From Verrucomicrobiota bacterium (GTDB lineage: Bacteria; Verrucomicrobiota; Verrucomicrobiia; Opitutales; Opitutaceae), in the NCBI GenBank assembly GCA_016222805.1, contig JACRQG010000037.1, positions 1 through 64,000 on the forward strand: 64,000 nucleotides of DNA, given 5' to 3'. Both the position numbers and the translations under genes were made by a program. The first letter of the stretch is position 1. Each line of letters opens with the position of its first letter. The notes beneath the pieces are model-generated. The model did no database searches. It was not told where the DNA came from and saw only the letters and a program-made list of their open reading frames with translations. This document shows, in pieces, positions 1 through 7,192 of this stretch.

Positions 1-17
1 GCTTCGCCCGAATCTCT

Positions 18-93
18 TGTGGGCGGGGCGACCACGCCCCGCGCCAGGTGGTATTGCAGCCAAGCGTGCGGGGCGAAGTCGCCCCGCCTACAC
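18..93. repeat. GC-rich inverted repeat, copy 1 of 6
   Basis: The left arm (about 19-42) reads GTGGGCGGGGCGACC followed by ACGCCCCGC. The right arm (about 68-93) is its inverted counterpart, ending GCCCCGCCTACAC. Each arm is itself a short hairpin (GCGGGGCG / CGCCCCGC), and the two arms form a longer outer inverted repeat. The same core recurs at 3306, 8994, 32587, 44900 and 61975, always between genes. This looks like a REP/BIME or small MITE-type extragenic element. The rest of 1-247 shows nothing else. Confidence 0.85.
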
Positions 94-247
94 GAAGGTA
101 CCAAAGCAAGACCAGCGCGGATGGCCCGCCGTAGCCAAATGCCCCGATCGACACGGCAGCCGCGCTGGAACGCACGGAAAGCGTGGTTGCTTGCCCGCCT
201 GCCGCGGATTGATCGCCCACGCGGCCACACTTCAGCCGGAGACTGCG

Positions 248-1099
248 CTAGATCCGGTAGAACTGCTCGGCATTCGCCACGTAGAGCCGCCTGAGTTCCG
301 CTGGCGGGCAAGCGCGCCAGATCTCATCAACGGTCGCGACCCAGCGCGGATAGTCCGTCGCCTGCGTGCTCACCGGCCAGTCGCCGCCGAACATCAGTCG
401 CTCCGGACCGAAACACGCGCGGACGTGCTCGAGGTACGGCCGCAGGTCCGCCGCCGTCCATTTCGCCCAGTCCGCCTCGGTCACGAGCCCGCTCACCTTG
501 CACCAGACATTCGGGAGCGCCGCCAGCGCCTTGAGGTCCGTCCGCCAGGGCTCCAGCCGCCCTTCCTTAATCGCCGGCTTGCCGATGTGATCGAGGACGA
601 AGCGCACCTCCGGACAGCGCCGCACCAGTTCCGTGGCGTTCGCCAGCTGGCGGTGAAAGACACACAGATCGAAACTGAATCCAAACCGCGCCAGCCGCCG
701 CACCCCGCGGACGAAATCCGGACGCAGGCAAAAGGCGTCATCGGCTTCGGACTGCAGGAGTCGTCGCACGCCGCGCACCAACGGGATCTCCGCCAGGCGC
801 AGCAGGTCGTCCTCGACCGCGTCGCCCTTTTCCAACGGCGCCTGGGCCACGATGCCCCGCAGGCGCGGTTCCGATTTCGCGACTTCCGCCACCCACTGCG
901 CCTCGCGCCAGGAGAGGCTCGGATCGCACTCGCACTGCACAAACACGAGCTTGGCGACCTGCACCGAGCCACAGGCGAGGCGAAAATCCTCGATCCGATG
1001 CGGCCGGTTGAGAGCCGGAACCTCGGCGAGCCAGGGGTAGCACAAATGCGCCGGATCCCAGAGGTGCACGTGCGTGTCGATGAGCGGGAAGTCAGGCAT
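248..1099 (-). CDS. amidohydrolase family 2 (lactonase-like TIM barrel)
   Basis: 283 aa. A metal-dependent hydrolase of the amidohydrolase_2 type, the family that includes L-fucono-lactonase and 2-pyrone-4,6-dicarboxylate lactonase. The N-terminus carries the metal-binding HxH in LIDTHVHLW (residues about 5-13). The C-terminal part carries FGGDWPV, whose Asp is the conserved general base of the family. No signal peptide, so probably cytoplasmic. I chose the ATG at 1099 because the family begins only a few residues before the HxH motif; the longer open frame upstream has no family-like sequence. It ends in TAG, which shows that TAG is a normal stop here. The exact substrate, probably a sugar lactone, cannot be read from the sequence. 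Confidence 0.82.
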   Translation of the reverse strand: MPDFPLIDTHVHLWDPAHLCYPWLAEVPALNRPHRIEDFRLACGSVQVAKLVFVQCECDPSLSWREAQWVAEVAKSEPRLRGIVAQAPLEKGDAVEDDLLRLAEIPLVRGVRRLLQSEADDAFCLRPDFVRGVRRLARFGFSFDLCVFHRQLANATELVRRCPEVRFVLDHIGKPAIKEGRLEPWRTDLKALAALPNVWCKVSGLVTEADWAKWTAADLRPYLEHVRACFGPERLMFGGDWPVSTQATDYPRWVATVDEIWRACPPAELRRLYVANAEQFYRI

Positions 1100-1181
1100 G
1101 GCGGGGAAGAGCCGCTCGCACTCTGAAAAACCGGCACCCGGGACGCAATGCCCCTTCCGGGAGATTCCTCCTAGGCGGGGA

Positions 1182-2780
1182 TTACCTCGCCGGAGGTTTC
1201 TCCGCCAACAACTGATCGATCCGGGCCATCGCCCCAACCGTAGTGGGCGAACCACCCCGAAACCGCAGGATACCCTCGCGATCGATCAACAAATAGGCCG
1301 GCAGGACCCGAATCTGAAACCGGGATCCCAACTCCGAGGACCAGCCCCGGCCGTCAAAGTGCACCGGCCACGTGAGGCGATGGCGATCGATGGTTTCCTG
1401 CACGACCTCCCGGTTGCGATCGAAACTCACCCCCACCACCGCGAGGTCGGCCGGACCGTGACGTTCCGCCAACTCCTTCACCTTGCTCATCGTCGTGTCG
1501 ACGCCACCTGCGCCGAGCCAGAAGACGACCAACACCACCTTGCCGCGAGAGTCGGCGGTCTTCACGGGCCGACCGTCGAAAGCCGTAAACGCCAGTTCGC
1601 AGGGACGGCCGATCTGCTCCAAGGCCTGGATTCCGGCCGCCACGGTTGAGTCTCCCGGGAAGAGCTCGCGCAGCACGGCCATGGCCCGCGCCGGCGGCGC
1701 CTCGAGGGCAGCGCGGAGCAATGCCTGCCGGGCGTGTTGCGTGGCCCGGTGCGGCGGCACGACGGCAACCAACGCCTCAAACTGGCGCTCGCCCCAGTCG
1801 CCGCCCCCCTGGCGCATCTGTTCCGCCGCCCGCCCGGTCGCCAGGGTCAGCGCCACCTCCGCCCGTTGCTCGGCATTAAGCTTCGCCTCCTGTTCCGCCG
1901 CGGCCGGGTCCCAGTCGCCGAGGTCCCGGCGCTCCTCCGCGGGCAGGAAGGAGGTCGTTCGCACCGCCAGGACGACAACCGCACCGTAAAGCGTGTGCTC
2001 CGGAAACCTTCGGCAAAAGTCGTGGCAGGCCAGGATCAGGGTGCGCCGCTCCGCGAACGAGGCGGGTCGGACCTTTTGCAGCTTCTCGTAGGCGGCGCGC
2101 GCGTCGTCCGCCGCCGAAAAGAGACCCTGCCGCAGCGGCGGCGCATCCGCCCTCGGCGCATCCTTGGTCCGGTTGGCCACGGTGCCTCCGCTGCGCTCGG
2201 CAAAGCCCGCCAGATACTGGGCCAGCGGCGGCAGGCCGACGGACGCGCGGCGCTCGTCGACCCGCTCCGGGTCCTCCAGGGAATGAGCCTCCCATTCCCC
2301 CGCCTCGTTGCGCCGCACCTGGCTGCCGTAGATTTGTTTCTTTCCTTCCCGCAGGAGAATCCTGTCCTCCAGCAAGGCGAGGCTCGAGGGTCGCAGTTCG
2401 TTCTCGGCCGCCGCCGCCCGCGCCACCTGCAGGTACTTCTTCTGGTAGGACAGATCCGAATGCTGGAGGATCAGGAAGGCGGCTCCGGCCGCCCGATCCC
2501 CGACCACGCTGCGTTTCGGCCAACCGATCTCCGCGATGATCTCCTCGAGCCGACGGATGTTGTGCGCATCGCTCGCACTCTGCTGCTTCCAAAGCTCGGC
2601 CATCTGGCTGGAACTCGCCCCATGTTCCCGTTCGACCCGGGCCATTTGCAGACGCTGCGCCTGATCGGTCTCGTGCATCGCTTCCAGTTCCGCGCGGAGT
2701 TCGGTGAGGCGCTCGGCGGTGGCGGCCTGGCCGACGACCAGGGCAAGAACGAGCAGGGAGCTGGCTACGACAGTTTTCAT
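1182..2780 (-). CDS. exported protein with C-terminal redoxin fold lacking active cysteines
   Basis: 532 aa. A signal peptide (MKTVVASSLLVLALVVGQAA) is followed by a helical region with possible coiled coil (about 25-75). A middle region around 75-190 contains a stretch (Q-x-D-L-S-Y-Q-K-K-Y) resembling DUF6624 proteins. The last ~135 residues read as a TlpA/AhpC-type thioredoxin fold: GKVVLVVFW is followed by LGAGGV where a WCxxC motif should be, then VVGVSFD, and VLPAYLLID supplies the cis-proline region. With no CxxC the domain cannot do ordinary thiol-disulfide exchange, so it is more likely a binding or structural module in the periplasm. The start at 2780 is fixed by the signal peptide. 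No operon partner is evident; 81 nt separate its 3' end from the amidohydrolase start. Confidence 0.75.
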   Translation of the reverse strand: MKTVVASSLLVLALVVGQAATAERLTELRAELEAMHETDQAQRLQMARVEREHGASSSQMAELWKQQSASDAHNIRRLEEIIAEIGWPKRSVVGDRAAGAAFLILQHSDLSYQKKYLQVARAAAAENELRPSSLALLEDRILLREGKKQIYGSQVRRNEAGEWEAHSLEDPERVDERRASVGLPPLAQYLAGFAERSGGTVANRTKDAPRADAPPLRQGLFSAADDARAAYEKLQKVRPASFAERRTLILACHDFCRRFPEHTLYGAVVVLAVRTTSFLPAEERRDLGDWDPAAAEQEAKLNAEQRAEVALTLATGRAAEQMRQGGGDWGERQFEALVAVVPPHRATQHARQALLRAALEAPPARAMAVLRELFPGDSTVAAGIQALEQIGRPCELAFTAFDGRPVKTADSRGKVVLVVFWLGAGGVDTTMSKVKELAERHGPADLAVVGVSFDRNREVVQETIDRHRLTWPVHFDGRGWSSELGSRFQIRVLPAYLLIDREGILRFRGGSPTTVGAMARIDQLLAEKPPAR

Positions 2781-2987
2781 CAGGTGAAGTGCGGAGAAAA
2801 GGGAGGTGCGGAAACCACGCCACCCCACCGGAAGTAAACGTACAAGTCGCGCGATTCTTGGCGAATGGGATCCTCCAAGCCGGAGTCGTCGAGTTTTCTC
2901 TTTCGCTGCTAATGCGCATTCCTGGCCAAAGCACGCGCAGCCCGGCAACCGCGACTGAGCTAGGCTGGGGAAAAGCCCCCCTTCCCC

Positions 2988-3230
2988 ATGAAAGCAAATG
3001 TCGGCTCCTTCGATGGCGGCGCGCGCTTCATCCTCGGCTGTGCCATCCTGTTCTTCAGCGTCAATGGTCTGGGCTGGTGGGCGCTGCTCGGGCTCCTGCC
3101 CATCGCGAGTGCCGCCTGCAGTTTCTGCCCGCTGTACAGACTGCTGCACGTCGACACGGCAGCGTGGGAAGAGGAATTCGAACGCCGGCACTCCCATCAC
3201 CCGCCGGACCTGCGGCCGCCGGCGGCGTGA
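2988..3230 (+). CDS. DUF2892 (YgaP-like) inner-membrane protein
   Basis: 80 aa. It starts with a short polar segment ending GGARFILG, the typical opening of DUF2892 proteins, followed by two hydrophobic segments (about 13-27 and 29-45) separated by a short turn. A CSFCPLY motif follows, where the family usually has C-P-x-Y near the end of the second helix, and then a charged cytoplasmic tail rich in Glu and His. DUF2892 modules are known alone or fused to rhodanese domains; their biochemical role is unsettled. It is transcribed divergently from the redoxin-like gene, with 207 nt between the starts. Confidence 0.8.
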   Translation: MKANVGSFDGGARFILGCAILFFSVNGLGWWALLGLLPIASAACSFCPLYRLLHVDTAAWEEEFERRHSHHPPDLRPPAA

Positions 3231-3283
3231 GCGCGCTGGCACCAGCGGAAGGGCACCCGCTTCCCCGCGCCCTTTTCATTTCC

Positions 3284-3300
3284 CAAACAATCATTGTTTG
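3284..3300. promoter_or_regulatory. 17-bp perfect palindrome CAAACAATCATTGTTTG
   Basis: Two 8-bp arms (CAAACAAT / ATTGTTTG) around a single central C, 54 nt after the DUF2892 stop codon and just before repeat copy 2. It is AT-rich in a very GC-rich region. It may be a protein-binding site or part of a transcription end; there is no U-tract following it, so a standard terminator is less likely. Confidence 0.4.
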
Positions 3301-3305
3301 AGATT

Positions 3306-3397
3306 GCGCGACCTGTAGGCGGGGCGACCCGCCCCGCGCCAGCCACATCGAAATCACGACACTGCGGGGCGAGGGCGCCCCGCCCACAGGTTGCGCG
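3306..3397. repeat. GC-rich inverted repeat, copy 2 of 6
   Basis: The best-preserved long-arm copy. The left arm starts GCGCGACCTGTAGGCGGGG. The right arm ends CCCCGCCCACAGGTTGCGCG, its near-exact inverse. The two arms enclose a spacer of about 40 nt and contain the shared core GTAGGCGGGGCGACC. It lies between the DUF2892 gene and the 3' end of the DNA ligase gene. Confidence 0.88.
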
Positions 3398-3511
3398 GGC
3401 CAAAGACGCCGCGTCATGCCTCGCAGGTTGTTGCCGGGGCAACTGCGGCTCGGACGCACAGCCTCCGCCGCCGGGCTGGTTCGCTGTGGGATTGAGTTTC
3501 GACTTCGGATC

Positions 3512-5500
3512 TCACCTCCCCTCGAGCATCCGGAGGAAAGCGGCTTCATCCAGCACCGCGATCCCGAGCTCACGGGCGCGGGTTAGCTTCGCTCCCGGCT
3601 CCGCTCCTGCGACGACGAAGTGGGTCTTGCCGCTGACCGCCCCTGCCACGCGCCCTCCCGCTGCCTCGATCTTCTCCTCCGCCTGCTCGCGGGTGAGGCC
3701 GACCAGCGTCCCGGTCAGAACGAAGGTCCTTCCCGCCAGGGGCCCATCGATGGGAGTTGCCAAGGCCGGTTGCACCCCGCGGGCCACGAACGCCGCCACC
3801 AGGTCTCCACATCGGGGATCCGCCGCCGCCAAGGCTTCAAGGCTGCCGTGGCGCCGCGCCAGTTCCTTCGCCGCCGCCGCACCCACCTTCGGCAGGCCCA
3901 AGCCGTGGATAAAACGCCACAACTCCGCCTTTTTGCTCCGCTCGATCGCTTCCAGGAGCCGATCCACCGACTTGTCGCCATTTCGGTTCAAGGTCAGCAA
4001 ATCCTCGCGACGCAGCCGGTACAGGTCCGGAAGGTCGGTCACCCACCCGGTCGCGACCAACCGGTCGATCAACGCCGGCCCGAGCCCCGGGATGTCGACG
4101 CAAGCCTTCGAGGCAAAATGCTCCAGGCGCCGCCGCAGCTGCGCCGGGCACGTCCAGTTGAGGCAACGCACGACGGTTTCCCCGACTTCGACTTCGGCGC
4201 GGCACTCCGGACATTTCCGCGGAAACGTGAATACCCTCGCGCCCGGCGGACGGAGCGCGAGGTTCACGCCAACCACGGCGGGAATCACGTCGCCCGCCTT
4301 CTCGACGATCACGGTGTCGCCAATCCGGAGATCGCGACGCGCGATTTCCGCCCGGTTGTGCAGGGTCGCGCGGGTGACGGTGCTGCCGCCAAGGACCACC
4401 GGCGACAGTTCCGCCACGGGAGAGAGGACGCCCGTGCGCCCCACCTGAATCCGGACTCCCAGCAGCCGAGTCTCGGACCGCTCCGGGGCAAACTTGTACG
4501 CCACCGCCCACCGGGGTGCGCTCACCCCTAGTCCGGCGGCGGACTGGAGTGCGCGCGAGTTGACCTTGATGACCACGCCGTCGGTCGGCCCCCCCAGCCG
4601 ACTCCGCTCCCGGCCCGCCTCTGCCACCGCACGCACCAACTCAATCTCCCCTCGCGCAGGCCAGGTGGTTCCCACCACGGGCAACCCGCAGGCCCGGAGC
4701 CATCCCGTCAGCTCCGTCTGGGTGCCCGGCAATTTCGTGTCGGGCTCGCACGCCCCCACCCCGAAGCAGACCACCTGCAGCCCACGCGACGCGACTTCGC
4801 CCGGGTCGCTCTGCCGCACCGTGCCGACTGCCAGGGCCCGCGGACTGGCAAACGGCGACTCCCCTGCCCGTTCTCGCTCCGCGTTCACGCGGCCAAAATC
4901 CGCCAGAGGCACGAAAATCTCCCCGCGGACTTCGATCAGATTCGGTGCGTCGCCTCCCCGCAGCTTTCGCGGCACTCCGGGAATCGCCCGGACTGCGGCC
5001 GTGATGTCATCGCCCTCCGCTCCGTTTCCCCGGGTGATCGCTTGGGCCAACCGCCCTTTGGCATACACCAGGCTGACCGCCAGGCCATCGTACTTCGGTT
5101 CAACCACGTACTCCAGATCCTCGAGCCCGAACCGTTTCGCCAGACGACTGTGAAAGGCGCGCAGTTCCGCCTCCGTGTACGCCTTGTCCAGGCTGAGCAT
5201 GGGCTCCCGGTGCCGGCGCGTTCGTGTCTGACCGTTGCGGTCATCCCCGAATCCAGCCAGCGCCGGCACCGCCGCGGCTTCCGCAGGGTAGGTCCGCTCC
5301 AATTCGCCCAGGCGCTGGCGAAGTCGATCGTATTCCGCATCACTGACCGTCGACTCCCCCGCCTGATGATAGAGCAAGTCGAGCCGGGCGATTTCCTGGC
5401 GCAGTTCCGCGATGGTGTCGCGGACCGCCACCGGATCCTGCGGGAAAGCCAACCTACCGAGCCCCATCGCCAAAACCACGATTGCAGCAGTCTTCTTCAT
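3512..5500 (-). CDS. ligA: NAD+-dependent DNA ligase with signal-peptide-like N-terminus
   Basis: 662 aa, close to the usual ~670. LigA seals nicks using NAD+. Visible parts: domain Ia with YH and DAEYD (about 44-58); adenylation motif KYDG with the nucleophile Lys at about 136; conserved VIKVN (~312) and AYKF (~336); the OB fold; a Cys4 zinc finger (C430, C433, C446, C451); helix-hairpin-helix region (about 468-550); and BRCT (about 588-662). Two oddities stand out. The first ~21 residues (MKKTAAIVVLAMGLGRLAFP) look like a signal peptide or membrane anchor ahead of domain Ia. The segment between HGSLEAL and the BRCT domain is about 30-40 residues shorter than in Escherichia coli LigA, so the last HhH motif appears lost. 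The canonical NPRNAAAGSLRQ segment is diverged to SPRALAVGTVRQ but keeps both Arg. It may be a second, specialised copy rather than the replicative ligase. Confidence 0.85.
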   Translation of the reverse strand: MKKTAAIVVLAMGLGRLAFPQDPVAVRDTIAELRQEIARLDLLYHQAGESTVSDAEYDRLRQRLGELERTYPAEAAAVPALAGFGDDRNGQTRTRRHREPMLSLDKAYTEAELRAFHSRLAKRFGLEDLEYVVEPKYDGLAVSLVYAKGRLAQAITRGNGAEGDDITAAVRAIPGVPRKLRGGDAPNLIEVRGEIFVPLADFGRVNAERERAGESPFASPRALAVGTVRQSDPGEVASRGLQVVCFGVGACEPDTKLPGTQTELTGWLRACGLPVVGTTWPARGEIELVRAVAEAGRERSRLGGPTDGVVIKVNSRALQSAAGLGVSAPRWAVAYKFAPERSETRLLGVRIQVGRTGVLSPVAELSPVVLGGSTVTRATLHNRAEIARRDLRIGDTVIVEKAGDVIPAVVGVNLALRPPGARVFTFPRKCPECRAEVEVGETVVRCLNWTCPAQLRRRLEHFASKACVDIPGLGPALIDRLVATGWVTDLPDLYRLRREDLLTLNRNGDKSVDRLLEAIERSKKAELWRFIHGLGLPKVGAAAAKELARRHGSLEALAAADPRCGDLVAAFVARGVQPALATPIDGPLAGRTFVLTGTLVGLTREQAEEKIEAAGGRVAGAVSGKTHFVVAGAEPGAKLTRARELGIAVLDEAAFLRMLEGR

Positions 5501-5730
5501 GTCCGCCCGAGGGTTTGATCCCCGGCGCTGACGGCGAGTTGCCCTTGTACCTGAAATTGGGGTTAGGCGCCGCACCGGACCTCCGTCTTTGCGCCCACGT
5601 CGTTGCCAGCGAACCACGGGAATCGCTCGACTGGCCGGGGCTTGCCATCCATCCCGGATTCCGACCGGTCGACTGCGTGCACGGCGACAGGATACCCCGG
5701 ACCACGTATCAGGCTGGAGCCACCCACCGC

Positions 5731-5946
5731 ATGAAAACTCGCCTCCTGGTCGTGTCCCTCCTCTGGGCCGCCGTCATCATCGCCACCGCCTTTGCCACCC
5801 GTGGGGAAGCCCACGGCAAAACCACGCTGTCGCTCCTGACCGCGGGGGCCGGCGCCAGTGTGGCGATCTTCGCCGGAGGGGACTGTCGCCGGCGGAAATC
5901 AGCCCTCGGGCAGACCGACGCCGCGCGGGATCGCGGCCCAGCCTGA
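5731..5946 (+). CDS. small two-helix membrane protein, unknown
   Basis: 71 aa. I do not recognise a family. A positively charged N-terminus (MKTRLL) leads into a hydrophobic segment (about 5-22); a second one (about 34-49) follows, and the tail is polar and basic with a single Cys. Its stop codon lies 4 nt before the GTG start of the AlkZ-like gene, so the two are probably co-transcribed. The 230 nt between the divergent ligA start and this start show no feature beyond room for two promoters. Confidence 0.5.
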   Translation: MKTRLLVVSLLWAAVIIATAFATRGEAHGKTTLSLLTAGAGASVAIFAGGDCRRRKSALGQTDAARDRGPA

Positions 5947-5950
5947 CGAC

Positions 5951-7051
5951 GTGGCTGCCATTGTACCCAAGACCTTGGCGGGGTTTCTGGCGCGCCGGCT
6001 GCGCTCCCTGCTGCTGCAGGAGCGCAGCCGAAAGGAAACCGCACTGGAGGTGGTGCGCTGGATGGGCGCGCTGCAGGCCCAGGACTATGAGAGCGGCCTC
6101 TGGGCCATCGGGCTGCGGACCTGCGCCGCCACCCGGGAGGAGGTGGAAGCTGCGATCGCCCGGCGGGAAATCGTGCGCACGTGGTCGATGCGCGGCACGT
6201 GGCATTTCGTTCCGGCCGCCGACGTCCGATGGATGCAGGATCTGCTCGCTTCGCGTCAGTTGCCCGCCATTCGCCGGCGGTCGGCGGATTTCGGTTTTGA
6301 CGAGGCGGACGTCAGCCGCGGCCGCCGGTTGGTGGTCAAGGCGCTCGAGGGAGGACACCAGCGCCCGCGGGCCGAGCTGATCCAACGACTCGCCGCCGCC
6401 GGCTTCCGCACCGATGAGCAGGGCGGCAACCATCTCCTGCGCCGCTTCGGCAACGAGGGGTTGATTTGCCAGGGAGAGTTCCAGGGGCGGGAGCCCGCGT
6501 TCGCCCTGCGTGACGAGTGGATCCCCCGTCCCGTCTTGCTCGAACGTGAGGCCGCCCTCGCGGAAATCGCCCGCCGCTTCTTCCGTTCGCATGGTCCGGC
6601 CACCGTGCACGATTTTGCGTGGTGGACCGGCCTGCCCCTCGGCGAAGCGCGCACGGCCATCGGCGCCGCCGGCCGAACCCTGGAACGCCACCTCTGCAAC
6701 GATCACGAACACTGGACCGCGGACGAGACCGGAGACCCACCCTCCGCCGCCTCCACGATGCTCCTCCCGGCGTTCGATGAGCATCTGCTCGGCTATCAGG
6801 ATCGTTCCGCGGTACTCGACGCCGCCTTTGCCGATGCCGTTGCCCCCGGCGGTAATGGCGTCTTCCGGCCCACTCTCGTGGTCAAGGGAAGGGTGGCCGG
6901 TCTCTGGCAGAAGAAGGTCTCGGCGAAACAGCTGGTCCTCGAAATCACCCTCCGCCTCCCGCTGGCGCCCGTGGTGCAGCGCGGGATTGCGCAGGCCGCC
7001 GACCGCCTCGGCGCGTTCCACCAACGGCCGGTGGCGATCCGCATCGGGTAA
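5951..7051 (+). CDS. winged-helix HTH_42 protein, AlkZ-like DNA glycosylase candidate
   Basis: 366 aa from a GTG start placed 4 nt after the previous stop; the frame's only earlier ATG lies inside that gene. The protein belongs to the HTH_42 (formerly DUF1006) family of winged-helix proteins, which includes the DNA glycosylases AlkZ and YcaQ. Near the N-terminus it has LQAQDY followed by SGLWAIGLR. The Q-A-Q at about 42-44 fits the QxQ catalytic motif reported for AlkZ-like enzymes that remove bulky or crosslinked adducts. Further family features are R-T-W-S-M-R-G-T-W-H (about 86-95), LLPAFDEHLLGY and the closing R-P-T-L-V-V-K-G. Cytoplasmic. Its position opposite a DNA ligase suggests a repair context, but the activity is inferred from family and motif only. 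Confidence 0.75.
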   Translation: MAAIVPKTLAGFLARRLRSLLLQERSRKETALEVVRWMGALQAQDYESGLWAIGLRTCAATREEVEAAIARREIVRTWSMRGTWHFVPAADVRWMQDLLASRQLPAIRRRSADFGFDEADVSRGRRLVVKALEGGHQRPRAELIQRLAAAGFRTDEQGGNHLLRRFGNEGLICQGEFQGREPAFALRDEWIPRPVLLEREAALAEIARRFFRSHGPATVHDFAWWTGLPLGEARTAIGAAGRTLERHLCNDHEHWTADETGDPPSAASTMLLPAFDEHLLGYQDRSAVLDAAFADAVAPGGNGVFRPTLVVKGRVAGLWQKKVSAKQLVLEITLRLPLAPVVQRGIAQAADRLGAFHQRPVAIRIG

Positions 7052-7192
7052 GTCGGCCCAGTCGCTCCGCCGGCGGCGTCCTCAGCTGGTTCGTTCGATC
7101 TCCGGGACCTGGCCGGCCTCAGCGAGGCCGGCGACAACAGGTGCCGTCTCATGCGTTGGTTGCGGCCCTGCGCCGCAACACGAATCTCCGGA

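Noticed and set aside
17-1126. Long plus-strand open frame opposite the amidohydrolase
   Set aside because: It mirrors codon structure of the minus-strand gene in GC-rich DNA and has no family-like sequence.
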